Positions 24,955 through 33,482 of a DNA stretch of 42,768 nt are shown piece after piece. The DNA is from Bacillota bacterium (lineage in GTDB: Bacteria > Bacillota > Clostridia > Oscillospirales > Acutalibacteraceae), in contig JAQXJH010000016.1 of NCBI GenBank assembly GCA_029008595.1, positions 1 to 42,768 on the forward strand. The letters are read 5' to 3'. The translations under genes were made by a program, and so were the position numbers. The notes under the pieces were generated by a model. The model had not been told where the DNA came from, did not search any database, and was given only the letters and a program-made list of their open reading frames with translations. Each line of letters starts with the position of its first letter. Position 1 is the first letter of the stretch.

Positions 24955-25974
24955 ATGGAACAGAAACTGCTGAACGTTGGCGTGATCGGTCTCAGCATGG
25001 GACGGTTACACGCTGAGGGTATCAAAAAAACAGAGGGCGCCTGCCTTTATGCTCTGTGTGACATCAACCGGGCACGCGCGGAAGAGGTAGCCAGAGAGCT
25101 TTCCGTCGACCGCGTCTTCACCGATTACCGCGACATGATCGCCGACCCGGCGATCGACGCCGTGATCATCGCCAGCCCGGATCAGGATCACCGGCAGATG
25201 ACCCTCGATTCGCTGAACGCCGGCAAGCACGTACTCTGCGAAAAGCCGCTCGCGATCACCCGCGAGGACTGCGAAGCGATCATAGATGCCGTAAAAAAGA
25301 GCGACAGAAAATTCATGGTCGGTCAGATCTGCCGTTATACACCCGGCTTCCGCCAGGCAAAGGAGATCATCGATTCCGGCGCGATCGGCGAGCTGACGTT
25401 CGTGGAATCCGAAAATGCGCATGACTACAGCCATATCTGCGCCGAGTGGCGCCGCGACCCGGCCCGCAACGGCGTTGTTGGCGGCGGCTGCCACGCGGTC
25501 GATCTGCTCCGCTGGATTGCGGGCGATCCCGAAGAGGTGATGGCTTACGGCACGCACAAAACCTTTGCCGACTTAACGCCCTATGACGATACGCACATTG
25601 CGGTGCTTAAGTTTCCGAACGGCGTCATCGGCAAGGTGTTCGTCTCCGTCAGCTGCAAGCGCGATTATACGATGCGCTCGGTGTTTTACGGCACCAACGG
25701 AACGATCATTGTGGACAACACCAGCCCGACGATGACCGTTTTCAAGCAGGATGTTTTCCCGGGCATGGATCGCCACACTATGCCGATCACCGTTCCGGTC
25801 AATATCAACAACCATAACACCGCCGGTGAATTCAAGGAATTCTACGATATCATTGTCAACGACAAGCCCGTTCAGACCACCGTGCTGGAAGGCGCCAATA
25901 CCATCGCTGCCTGCATGGCGATCGTCGATTCCGCCAACAGCGGCAAGCCGGTCAAACCGGAATATTTCCACTGA
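24955..25974 (+). CDS. Gfo/Idh/MocA family oxidoreductase
   Basis: A 339-residue NAD(P)-dependent sugar oxidoreductase. The N-terminal Rossmann fold begins VGVIGLSMGRLHAEGI, with Asp after the second strand (ALCDINRARA) and the family motif CEKPLA near residue 95. The active-site segment GGGCHAVDLLRWIAGDPEEV gives the catalytic His-x3-Asp. Such enzymes oxidise or reduce sugars, inositols or glycosides, often at C3. It lies directly after the importer genes, so it likely acts on the imported sugar. GGAGGA precedes the ATG by nine bases. Confidence 0.93.
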   Translation: MEQKLLNVGVIGLSMGRLHAEGIKKTEGACLYALCDINRARAEEVARELSVDRVFTDYRDMIADPAIDAVIIASPDQDHRQMTLDSLNAGKHVLCEKPLAITREDCEAIIDAVKKSDRKFMVGQICRYTPGFRQAKEIIDSGAIGELTFVESENAHDYSHICAEWRRDPARNGVVGGGCHAVDLLRWIAGDPEEVMAYGTHKTFADLTPYDDTHIAVLKFPNGVIGKVFVSVSCKRDYTMRSVFYGTNGTIIVDNTSPTMTVFKQDVFPGMDRHTMPITVPVNINNHNTAGEFKEFYDIIVNDKPVQTTVLEGANTIAACMAIVDSANSGKPVKPEYFH

Positions 25975-26016
25975 AACCGGTTTTCCGGAAATCCGTGCCG
26001 CCGGTGCTGCGCCCGG

Positions 26017-26045
26017 TATACATCTGCGGAAATTTGTATTATAAT
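26017..26045 (+). promoter_or_regulatory. promoter of the YkvA-domain gene
   Basis: -35 TATACA (26017-26022), 17-base spacer, -10 TATAAT (26040-26045), about 100 bases before the start codon. Confidence 0.5.
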
Positions 26046-26148
26046 ATCGTTGCCGGATGCAGAAAGCTGCCGCAATATGAGACGGCTGATGCAGAACGGA
26101 AAAAAGACGGATTCTTGATCAGAGAACCGGATAGAGGCGGAAGCGACG

Positions 26149-26517
26149 ATGAGCCTGAAGGAACGTGCCGTAAAACTGAAAAGCGATGTGCCGGCTGTTT
26201 TTCTGGCGCTGAAGGATCGGGATACTCCGTTCTGCGCCCGGCTTCTGGCCGGCATCACGGTCGCCTATGCTCTTTCGCCGGTGGATCTGATCCCGGATTT
26301 CATTCCGGTGCTGGGTCATTTGGACGATGTTCTTCTGCTTCCGGCGCTGATCGCGCTGACGATCCGGCTGATCCCCAAAGATGTGTGGGAAAAATGCCGC
26401 AAAGCGTCCGAAAATATGTGGGAGGGCGGAAGACCGAAAAAATGGTACTGCGCGATCCCCATCGTGCTGATCTGGCTCCTTGTTTTCGCCCTGATCGCAG
26501 GAGCGGTCTTCCGTTGA
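26149..26517 (+). CDS. YkvA family (DUF1232) membrane protein
   Basis: A 122-residue protein. Residues 25-65 are the DUF1232/YkvA core, recognised by AYALSPVDLIPDFIPVLGHL followed by DDVLLLPALIAL. A basic stretch (RPKKW) precedes a C-terminal hydrophobic helix at about 100-121, so the protein is probably membrane-bound at both parts. The family function is unknown. Its ribosome site (GAGGCGGAAG) is weak. It is a single-gene unit with a promoter and a strong terminator. Confidence 0.85.
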   Translation: MSLKERAVKLKSDVPAVFLALKDRDTPFCARLLAGITVAYALSPVDLIPDFIPVLGHLDDVLLLPALIALTIRLIPKDVWEKCRKASENMWEGGRPKKWYCAIPIVLIWLLVFALIAGAVFR

Positions 26518-26570
26518 AGGAGAAAGAAAACAACGGCACGAAAACCGGAGAAAATCCGGAAAACGGCATG

Positions 26571-26609
26571 AAAAAACCGCTGCGGCCCTACGGGCTGCAG
26601 CGGTTTTTT
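26571..26609. terminator. bidirectional intrinsic terminator
   Basis: An 18-bp stem (26571-26588 with 26592-26609, one G-T pair), 3-base loop, six A on one side and six T on the other. It ends both the rightward YkvA transcript and the leftward glycolytic operon. Confidence 0.93.
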
Positions 26610-26620
26610 GAAAGATGAGG

Positions 26621-28135
26621 TTACAGAATAATGCTGGTGCCGGTCATTTCGGCGGGCTGCTCCATGCCGAGGATCTTCAGCATCGTGGGGGCAATATCGG
26701 CCAGGCGACCGCCCTCGCGCAGCTTGCACGGATAATTGACCACGCAGAACGGAACCGGATTGGTGGTGTGCGCGGTGAACGGCGAGCCGTCATCCTCGTA
26801 CATCTGATCGGCGTTTCCGTGGTCGGCGGTGATCAGCGCCACGCCGCCCATTCTTGTAACGGCGTCCACCACGCGGCCGACACAGCTGTCGACGGCTTCC
26901 ACGGCCGCCTTTGCAGCGTCGAACACACCGGTGTGGCCCACCATGTCGCAGTTGGCAAAGTTGAGAATGATCACATCGTATTTGCCGCTTTCAATGCGTT
27001 CCACAACGTTGTCTGTCACCTGATATGCGCTCATTTCAGGCTGCAGGTCGTACGTTGCGACCTTCGGGGAGGGAACGAGGCAGCGGTCCTCGCCGGGATA
27101 GGTTTTTTCCACGCCGCCGTTGAAGAAGAACGTCACATGGGCGTACTTTTCCGTTTCGGCAATGCGCAGCTGGGTCATGCCCTTGTCGGAGATATATTCG
27201 CCGAAGGTGTTCTTGAGCGTCTGCGGGCGGAACGCCACCTGCACGTTCGGCATCGTGGCGTCGTACTGCGTCATACAGACGTAGCACAGCGGGAAGCAGC
27301 CGTTTCTGCGCTCAAAGCCGGTAAAATCGGGGTCAACGAACGTGCGGGTGATCTCGCGGGCGCGGTCCGGGCGGAAGTTGAAGAAAACAACGGAGTCGTT
27401 TGCTTTCACCTTGCCGTCAGCCGTGCAGACCGTCGGAACAACGAATTCGTCCGTCACGTCGTTCTCATACGATTCGGCAACAGCGGCGACCGGGTCGCTG
27501 TTCTGCACGCCTTCGCCGTACACCATTGCGTCATATGCTTTGCCGACGCGTTCCCAGCGGTTATCACGATCCATCGCGTAATAACGTCCCATCACGGTCG
27601 CAATTCTGCCGACGCCGATCTCCTGCATCTTTGCGGCAAGCTCCGCGACGTAATCCTTGCCGGAGGAAGGCGGAACGTCGCGTCCGTCCAAAAAGCAGTG
27701 GACATAAACATCCTTCAGACCGGAGCGTTTTGCAAGTTCCAGCAGCGCGTAAAGATGAGAATTGTGGCTGTGTACGCCGCCGTCGGAAAGCAGCCCCATC
27801 AGGTGCAGCGCGGAGCCGTTCTTTTTGCAGTTATCCATCGCGGCAAGAAATGCCTCGTTGGTGAAAAAGTCGCCGTCAGAAATGGATTTTGTGATGCGGG
27901 TCAGCTCCTGATACACAACGCGGCCTGCGCCGATGTTGGTATGCCCCACCTCACTGTTGCCCATCTGCCCGTCCGGCAGGCCGACGTCCATGCCGGAAGC
28001 GCCGATCTGCGTGACCGGGTTGGAGGAGAAGATCTGGTCAATATTCGGTTTTTTGGCGGCCTTGATTGCGTTGCCGGAATAATCGCGGCCGCAGCCAAAC
28101 CCGTCGAGGATCATCAGGATCAACGGTTTTTTCAT
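26621..28135 (-). CDS. gpmI: 2,3-bisphosphoglycerate-independent phosphoglycerate mutase
   Basis: A 504-residue enzyme of normal length for the family. It opens with [11 protein letters not shown], where the Asp binds Mn, and the nucleophile serine lies in [14 protein letters not shown]. Further metal and substrate motifs are [35 protein letters not shown] and [11 protein letters not shown]. It converts 3-phosphoglycerate to 2-phosphoglycerate in the cytoplasm. The ATG at 28135 follows AAAGGA; upstream open codons overlap the repeat element and are not used. Last gene of the leftward pgk-tpiA-gpmI operon. Confidence 0.97.
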   Translation of the reverse strand: MKKPLILMILDGFGCGRDYSGNAIKAAKKPNIDQIFSSNPVTQIGASGMDVGLPDGQMGNSEVGHTNIGAGRVVYQELTRITKSISDGDFFTNEAFLAAMDNCKKNGSALHLMGLLSDGGVHSHNSHLYALLELAKRSGLKDVYVHCFLDGRDVPPSSGKDYVAELAAKMQEIGVGRIATVMGRYYAMDRDNRWERVGKAYDAMVYGEGVQNSDPVAAVAESYENDVTDEFVVPTVCTADGKVKANDSVVFFNFRPDRAREITRTFVDPDFTGFERRNGCFPLCYVCMTQYDATMPNVQVAFRPQTLKNTFGEYISDKGMTQLRIAETEKYAHVTFFFNGGVEKTYPGEDRCLVPSPKVATYDLQPEMSAYQVTDNVVERIESGKYDVIILNFANCDMVGHTGVFDAAKAAVEAVDSCVGRVVDAVTRMGGVALITADHGNADQMYEDDGSPFTAHTTNPVPFCVVNYPCKLREGGRLADIAPTMLKILGMEQPAEMTGTSIIL

Positions 28136-28156
28136 AAAGGGTAACGTCCTTTCCCA

Positions 28157-28271
28157 AAGTGCGCTTCGCGCACTTGTCGGAATTCGCCGTCGCAGCTCAG
28201 GCTGCTCCGCAAATTCCGCGTTCAGAATGAAAGTCTTCCGCAAAACGCGCTTCGCGCACTTTTTTGCGCAC
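28157..28271. repeat. structured intergenic element with GTGCGC palindromes
   Basis: Between tpiA and gpmI lies a nested set of inverted repeats: AAGTGCGC-TTC-GCGCACTT (28157-28175), CGGAATT/AATTCCG (28178-28184 and 28212-28218) enclosing GCAGC-TCAG-GCTGC (28192-28205), then a second CGCGC-TTC-GCGCAC copy (28246-28259) and a third GCGCAC (28266-28271). In RNA from the leftward strand it can fold into several hairpins, one ending in TTTT. It may be a REP/MITE-like unit or an mRNA processing site. Confidence 0.65.
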
Positions 28272-28273
28272 TT

Positions 28274-29041
28274 TTATTTGCTGGCAGCTTCTACGATCGC
28301 AGCAAAATCGGCCGGCTTCAGCGAAGCACCGCCGATCAGGCCGCCGTCAACGTCCGGCTGAGCGAGCAGCTCGGCGGCGTTTTTCGCGTTCATGGAACCG
28401 CCGTACTGGATCGTCAGCGCGTCGGCGTCTGCCTGGGAATAAAGCTTGGCGACAACGGCGCGGATAGCGGCGCAGACTTCGTTTGCCTGTTCTGCCGTGG
28501 CGGTGCGTCCGGTGCCGATGGCCCAGACAGGCTCATAAGCGATAATGATGCGGGAAAGCTCTTCCGCGGAAACGCCGCCCAGAGCGATTTTGGTCTGCAT
28601 GGCGACCAGCTCGTCCGTGATGCCCTGTTCGCGCTGCTCCAGCGTTTCGCCCACGCAGAGGATGACGGAAAGGCCGGCATCCAGCGCTGCGCGCACGCGC
28701 TTGTTTACGGTCACGTCGGTCTCGCCGAAATAGGTGCGGCGCTCGCTGTGGCCGATGATGACGTATTTCACGTTCATCGAAGCCAGCATTTCGGCAGAGA
28801 TCTCGCCGGTGAATGCGCCGGATTTTTCCCAGTGGCAGTTTTCGGCGCCGATTTCAATGTTGGTGCCGGCGGTGGTTTCCAGTGCGGTAAAAAGATCAAC
28901 AAACGGCACACAGGCGATCACGCTGCAGCCCGCATCTTTGACCAGCGGAGCGATGGCGGAAAGAAGTTCCTTCGCTTCGGCAGGGGTCTTGTTCATTTTC
29001 CAGTTGCCCGCGATCACGGCGCGGCGAAGAGCTTTGTTCAT
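28274..29041 (-). CDS. tpiA: triose-phosphate isomerase
   Basis: A 255-residue enzyme of usual length with all catalytic landmarks: the lysine in AGNWKMN, the histidine in IIGHSERR, the base glutamate in AYEPVWAIGTG, and the phosphate-binding GGSMN and GLIGGASL loops. It interconverts dihydroxyacetone phosphate and glyceraldehyde-3-phosphate. The ATG at 29041 lies nine bases after GAAAGGA; another ATG at 29050 abuts that site and is unlikely. Middle gene of the operon, 89 bases after pgk, with a hairpin between them. Confidence 0.97.
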   Translation of the reverse strand: MNKALRRAVIAGNWKMNKTPAEAKELLSAIAPLVKDAGCSVIACVPFVDLFTALETTAGTNIEIGAENCHWEKSGAFTGEISAEMLASMNVKYVIIGHSERRTYFGETDVTVNKRVRAALDAGLSVILCVGETLEQREQGITDELVAMQTKIALGGVSAEELSRIIIAYEPVWAIGTGRTATAEQANEVCAAIRAVVAKLYSQADADALTIQYGGSMNAKNAAELLAQPDVDGGLIGGASLKPADFAAIVEAASK

Positions 29042-29088
29042 AACAAACATTCCTTTCAGGCTTGAAAAAATTCTCTGAAACATACAAT

Positions 29089-29113
29089 GCGGCACGGCAG
29101 ACCGCCGTGCCGC
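29089..29113 (-). other. hairpin between pgk and tpiA
   Basis: A perfect 10-bp GC-rich stem GCGGCACGGC (29089-29098) with its complement at 29104-29113. No T run follows in the leftward direction, so it likely acts in mRNA stability or partial attenuation and not as a full terminator. Confidence 0.6.
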
Positions 29114-29130
29114 TGTCAGGCTTGATCCAA

Positions 29131-30327
29131 TCAGTCTTTGTCGTTCAGGCAGGCAATGCCGGGCAGAACCTTGCCCTCCAGAAACTCGAGGGAAGCGCCG
29201 CCGCCGGTGGAGATATGGGTCATCTTATCGGCAAAGCCGAGCTTCTCAACGGCTGCCGCAGAGTCGCCGCCGCCGATGATGGAGATCGCGCCGCTTTCGG
29301 CAACCGCCTTGGCAACGGCAATGGTGCCGCCGGCAAAGTGATCCCATTCCGAAACGCCCATCGGGCCGTTCCAGACAACGGTGCCGCTGCCGATCAGGGT
29401 CTTTGCGAACAGTTCCTGCGTGGTCGGCCCGATGTCGAGTCCCATCCAGCCGTCCGGGATCGCATCGGAATAAATGCGCATGAACGGCGTGTCGCTCTTG
29501 TATTCGCGGCCGACGATGTTGTCCACCGGAATGATGAAGTTGACGCCCTTTTCGCGCGCCTTCTGCATCAGATCGCGGGCGAGGTCGAGCTTGTCTTCTT
29601 CACAGATGGAGGTGCCGGTCGAATTGCCGATGGCGCGCATGAAGGTGTATGCCATGCCGCCGCCGATGATGAGGGTGTCGACCTTGTCGATCAGGTTGTT
29701 GATGACGCCGATCTTGTCGGAAACCTTTGCGCCGCCGAGGATCGCAACGAACGGACGCTTCGGATCCTCCAGCGCGCCGCCCATGATGGTGATTTCCTTC
29801 TGGATCAGGTAGCCGCACACAGCCGGCAGATAATCGGCAACGCCTGCGGTGGAAGCGTGGGCGCGGTGAGCGGTGCCGAACGCATCGTTGACATAGATCT
29901 CGGCAAGAGAGGCAAGCTTCTTTGCAAAGTCGGGATCGTTCTTTTCCTCTTCCTTGTGGAAACGGACGTTCTCGATCAGCATCGCTTCGCCGTCCTTCAG
30001 AGAAGCGGCAAGGGACTGAGCGCTTTCGCCGACAACGTCAGCGGCCATTTTGACCTCCTGGCCGAGCGCCTTGCTCAGGTAAGCGGCAACGGGAGCCAGA
30101 GAATACTTCATGTTGAATTCGCCCTTCGGACGGCCCAGGTGGGAGCAGAGGATGACGCGGGCGTTCTGCGACAGCAGGTATTTGATGGTTTTCAGCGCTT
30201 CATCAATACGCTTGGGGTCGCTGATGTTGCCTTCTGCATCGAACGGAACGTTGAAGTCGCAGCGCACCAGAACGCGCTTGCCCGTTACGTTGATGTCTTC
30301 CACGGTTTTCTTGTTCAGATAATTCAT
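29131..30327 (-). CDS. pgk: phosphoglycerate kinase
   Basis: A 398-residue enzyme with the signature [13 protein letters not shown] near the N-terminus and the conserved C-terminal [15 protein letters not shown] nucleotide-site segment. It makes ATP from 1,3-bisphosphoglycerate in glycolysis. The ATG at 30327 follows GAGGTG by nine bases; a GTG four codons earlier falls inside that ribosome site and is rejected. First gene of the leftward glycolytic operon with its own strong promoter. The usual neighbour gap (glyceraldehyde-3-phosphate dehydrogenase) is not present here. Confidence 0.97.
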   Translation of the reverse strand: MNYLNKKTVEDINVTGKRVLVRCDFNVPFDAEGNISDPKRIDEALKTIKYLLSQNARVILCSHLGRPKGEFNMKYSLAPVAAYLSKALGQEVKMAADVVGESAQSLAASLKDGEAMLIENVRFHKEEEKNDPDFAKKLASLAEIYVNDAFGTAHRAHASTAGVADYLPAVCGYLIQKEITIMGGALEDPKRPFVAILGGAKVSDKIGVINNLIDKVDTLIIGGGMAYTFMRAIGNSTGTSICEEDKLDLARDLMQKAREKGVNFIIPVDNIVGREYKSDTPFMRIYSDAIPDGWMGLDIGPTTQELFAKTLIGSGTVVWNGPMGVSEWDHFAGGTIAVAKAVAESGAISIIGGGDSAAAVEKLGFADKMTHISTGGGASLEFLEGKVLPGIACLNDKD

Positions 30328-30376
30328 TTCAGATGACACCTCGTCTTTGTTAAAAATATGTCAGTAACTGCCTTTT

Positions 30377-30405
30377 ATTATATGCGAAAAAAACGTTTTT
30401 TTCAA
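30377..30405 (-). promoter_or_regulatory. promoter of the glycolytic operon
   Basis: Leftward -35 TTGAAA (30405-30400), 17-base spacer, -10 TATAAT (30382-30377). The leader to pgk is about 45 bases. Confidence 0.78.
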
Positions 30406-30515
30406 GCGTTTCCGGAACAAAAGCGCACAAAATAGTAATGTTTTTAATTTATTCAAAATCGGAAGCGGATTTTCGCCGCTTTCTGCACAAATCCGCGGAA
30501 AAGTACCCCCATGAA

Positions 30516-30544
30516 TTGACTTACAACCGGCGGGATGGTATAAT
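30516..30544 (+). promoter_or_regulatory. promoter of the surface-glycan genes
   Basis: -35 TTGACT (30516-30521), 17-base spacer, -10 TATAAT (30539-30544). It faces away from the pgk promoter; no gene lies between pgk and 30702. Confidence 0.8.
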
Positions 30545-30591
30545 TATCAGCAATGATTCACAAACAAATGCGGTGGAAACTCATCATAGTT

Positions 30592-30657
30592 CCGTTTTTC
30601 CGGCGGGCAGCCGGGCCTGTTTCTGCTTTTGTGCCGGGGATCGAACCCGTAAAACGG
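30592..30657 (+). other. structured leader of the dehydratase gene
   Basis: CCGTTTT (30592-30598) can pair with AAAACGG (30651-30657), closing a GC-rich interior with further CCGG-rich pairings. The leader is about 150 bases long. I cannot match it to a known riboswitch class. Confidence 0.3.
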
Positions 30658-30701
30658 CCGCAGGCAGGTTAAAAAATAAAGAAAAGCAAAGGAAGCTTCA
30701 T

Positions 30702-32663
30702 ATGTTTTTTAAAAAATATTCCAAGGAGAAAACCGTTCGGGTGCTCTGCCTGTTCCTCAGCGATGTGGTATGCATCAATCTGGCGTCGTTTCTGGCGCTT
30801 TTCCTGCGCTATGAATTTAATTTTGATGCGGTCCGGCAGCAGTTCCTGATGAATTTTCTGCAGTACATTCCGATCAATACCGTGCTTACCGTTATTATTT
30901 TTGCGCTGTTCCGGCTTTACAACAGCCTTTGGCAGTACGCAAGCTTTGAAGAAGCGTATTCCGTCGTTTTTGCCTGTGCGGTTTCGTCGGTGGTGTATTT
31001 TGTCGGCAGCACGCTGGCAAAATTGCCTGTCCCACGAAGCTGCTATGTGATCTCCGGTTTTATTCTGATCCTGCTCACCATCGGCACGCGTTTTTTCTAC
31101 CGTGCAGCCCGAAGACTGCAGGACAGCCAGCCGGCAGAGGATGACGGCGGCAAGGCGAAGCATCAGCGCCGGATCCTGATCATCGGCGCGGGAGAAGCGG
31201 CCGACGTGCTGATCCGGGAGATCACCACCAGCAGCTACCTCAACAACTGCAGCGTTGTTGCCGTGATCGACGATTCCCCGGCAAAAATCGGCCAGTATAT
31301 TCACGGAATCCGCATTTTCGGCGGACGCGACACCATCAAGCAGGCCGCGATGGAAACGGACGCGAACGAGATCATTTTTGCTATTCCGACCGCCTCGCTG
31401 GAAGACCGTGCGGCGATCCTGAACATCTGCAAGGAAACGGAATGCAAGCTGGAAACACTGCCCGGCGTCTACCAGATGATCAACGGGGAAGTCAAGATCG
31501 GCTCGGTGCGTGACGTCGAGATCGAGGATCTCCTCGGGCGCGAACCGGTCAGAGTGGATCTTTCCAACGTCATGAATTACGTACACGGAAAAACCGTTCT
31601 GGTCACCGGCGGCGGCGGTTCCATCGGCAGCGAGCTTTGCCGGCAGATCGCGCAGTACGGCCCGAAGCAGCTGATTATTTTCGATGTTTACGAAAACAAC
31701 GCCTACGATATTCAGAACGAACTGCTGCGCAATTTCCCGGATCTGAATCTGGTCGCGCTGATCGGTTCCGTGCGCGACACCAAGCGGATCAATTCCGTGA
31801 TGGAAACCTACCGGCCCGATATCGTGTATCATGCGGCGGCACACAAGCATGTTCCGCTGATGGAGGTCAGCCCGAACGAGGCGATCAAAAACAATGTTTT
31901 CGGCACGCTGAAAACCGTTCAGGCGGCCGACCGCTGGGGCGTAAAGCGGTTTGTGATGATCTCCACCGACAAGGCCGTCAACCCCACCAACGTGATGGGC
32001 GCGACCAAACGAATGTGCGAAATGATCATCCAGATGTACAACGGCCGCTCCAAAACGGATTACGTTGCGGTGCGCTTCGGCAATGTGCTCGGCAGCAACG
32101 GCAGCGTGATCCCGCTATTCAAGAGGCAGATCGAAAAGGGCGGCCCGGTCACGGTGACCGACCCGAATATTATCCGCTATTTCATGACGATCCCCGAGGC
32201 GGTCTCGCTGGTGCTGGAAGCCGGCGCGCTGGCAAAGGGCGGCGAGATCTTCGTGCTGGACATGGGCAAGCCGGTCCGCATCCTCGACCTTGCCGAAAAC
32301 CTGATCCGCCTTTCCGGCCATATGCCGTATGTGGATATCGACATTGAATTCACAGGGCTGCGCCCGGGTGAAAAGCTGTACGAAGAACTGCTGATGGACG
32401 AAGAGGGAATGTCCACCACGCCGAACAAGCTGATCTATATCGGCCATCCGATCGATTTCAACGAAGCGGAATTTGAGGCCGGTCTGGAGCACCTGCGCTC
32501 GGTGATGATGGACGACACGGTGGATATCCGCGCCGAGATCAGCAGACTGGTGCCGACCTTCCACGCGCCGGAGGAAGTCAACGCCCGCCGCGAGGAAGAG
32601 CTGCGGGAAAAGGCAGAGGAAGAGGCCCGGACGGAAAACGAAGAGGATACCGACGAGGGCTGA
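30702..32663 (+). CDS. membrane nucleotide-sugar 4,6-dehydratase (CapD/WbpM/PglF type)
   Basis: A 653-residue protein. Four N-terminal membrane helices lie between about 12 and 135, followed by a CoA-binding-like Rossmann domain (RILIIGAGEAADVL, about 157-170) and the dehydratase domain from about 295, with TGGGGSIGSELCRQI for NAD. The active site reads STDKAVNPTNVMGATKRM, where Met replaces the usual catalytic Tyr, as in UDP-GlcNAc 4,6-dehydratases of the WbpM/PglF group. It makes a 4-keto-6-deoxy sugar for surface glycans. The last 25 residues are strongly charged and may form a helix. The ATG at 30702 follows AAAGGAAG; the open frame upstream crosses the promoter. Confidence 0.93.
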   Translation: MFFKKYSKEKTVRVLCLFLSDVVCINLASFLALFLRYEFNFDAVRQQFLMNFLQYIPINTVLTVIIFALFRLYNSLWQYASFEEAYSVVFACAVSSVVYFVGSTLAKLPVPRSCYVISGFILILLTIGTRFFYRAARRLQDSQPAEDDGGKAKHQRRILIIGAGEAADVLIREITTSSYLNNCSVVAVIDDSPAKIGQYIHGIRIFGGRDTIKQAAMETDANEIIFAIPTASLEDRAAILNICKETECKLETLPGVYQMINGEVKIGSVRDVEIEDLLGREPVRVDLSNVMNYVHGKTVLVTGGGGSIGSELCRQIAQYGPKQLIIFDVYENNAYDIQNELLRNFPDLNLVALIGSVRDTKRINSVMETYRPDIVYHAAAHKHVPLMEVSPNEAIKNNVFGTLKTVQAADRWGVKRFVMISTDKAVNPTNVMGATKRMCEMIIQMYNGRSKTDYVAVRFGNVLGSNGSVIPLFKRQIEKGGPVTVTDPNIIRYFMTIPEAVSLVLEAGALAKGGEIFVLDMGKPVRILDLAENLIRLSGHMPYVDIDIEFTGLRPGEKLYEELLMDEEGMSTTPNKLIYIGHPIDFNEAEFEAGLEHLRSVMMDDTVDIRAEISRLVPTFHAPEEVNARREEELREKAEEEARTENEEDTDEG

Positions 32664-32737
32664 CCCTGTTTTTGGCCGTCCGCAGCAGCGGGACGGCAGA
32701 TCAAAAGCCGAATAACCAGAAGAACGGAGAGAATACT

Positions 32738-33385
32738 GTGTATCAGAACGGGATCAAACGTATTTTGGATTTTATTCTTGCCCTGCTGGGGCTGATTCTT
32801 CTTTCGCCGCTGTTTCTGATCCTGATCGCCGCGATCAGGATCGATTCCCGCGGGCCTGTGCTGTTCCGGCAGAAGCGTGTCGGTATTCATAAAAAATATT
32901 TTTCGATCCTGAAGTTTCGCACCATGCGCATTGACACGCCGCATGATATGCCGACGCACCTGCTGGAAAATCCGGATCAGTATATTACCCGCGTCGGCCG
33001 GTTTCTGCGCAAAACCTCGCTGGATGAGCTGCCGCAGATCCTGAACATCCTTGCGGGGCAGATGGCGGTCATCGGTCCGCGGCCTGCTTTATGGAATCAG
33101 GAGGATCTGATCGCGGAACGCGAAAAATACGGCGCGAACGACGTTCGTCCGGGCCTGACCGGCTGGGCGCAGATCAACGGCCGCGACGAGCTGCCGATTG
33201 AGGAAAAAGCAAAGCTGGACGGAGAATACGTGCAGCGGATGAGCTTTGCCTTTGACGTCAGGTGCTTTTTCGGAACCATCGGCGCGGTGCTGCATCACAA
33301 GGGTGTTGTGGAGGGCGGTACCGGAGAACTGGAGCGCGAGGCAGCCGCAAAGCAGGCCGTTGAAGCGGAAGAATCAAAAAAATGA
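32738..33385 (+). CDS. initiating sugar-phosphate transferase (WcaJ/PglC type)
   Basis: A 215-residue bacterial sugar transferase: one N-terminal membrane-inserted hairpin ([18 protein letters not shown], about 12-29), then the catalytic domain with [29 protein letters not shown] and [14 protein letters not shown]. It transfers a sugar-1-phosphate from its UDP form to undecaprenyl phosphate at the inner face of the membrane, the first step of glycan assembly, and probably uses the sugar made by the previous gene's product. It starts at GTG (32738), eight bases after GGAG; an earlier TTG has no ribosome site. The Ala/Glu-rich tail is unusual. Confidence 0.92.
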   Translation: MYQNGIKRILDFILALLGLILLSPLFLILIAAIRIDSRGPVLFRQKRVGIHKKYFSILKFRTMRIDTPHDMPTHLLENPDQYITRVGRFLRKTSLDELPQILNILAGQMAVIGPRPALWNQEDLIAEREKYGANDVRPGLTGWAQINGRDELPIEEKAKLDGEYVQRMSFAFDVRCFFGTIGAVLHHKGVVEGGTGELEREAAAKQAVEAEESKK

Positions 33386-33393
33386 TCAGCAGT

Positions 33394-33421
33394 ACGGAGC
33401 CGGAATGCTGGCTCCGTTTTT
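33394..33421 (+). terminator. intrinsic terminator after the sugar transferase gene
   Basis: Perfect 8-bp stem ACGGAGCC (33394-33401) with GGCTCCGT (33410-33417) and five T to 33421. Confidence 0.88.
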
Positions 33422-33482
33422 CTAATTGCGGCGGCGTTTGCCGTTCCGCCGGATGAATTCCGCTGGAAAAGGAGAGATTTTC

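Noticed and set aside
30328..30339. GTG start for pgk at 30339
   Set aside because: That codon lies within the GAGGTG ribosome site of the ATG at 30327, which has ideal spacing.
30347..30364. Rex-like half site TTGTTAA in the pgk leader
   Set aside because: One half is perfect but the other matches only 3 of 7 positions, and it lies downstream of the promoter; too weak to claim.
30634..30649. tRNA-like T-arm (CGGGTTCGATCCCCGG) on the minus strand
   Set aside because: No matching acceptor, D or anticodon arm is present on either side, so it is not a tRNA gene; no integrase or duplicated end supports an att site.
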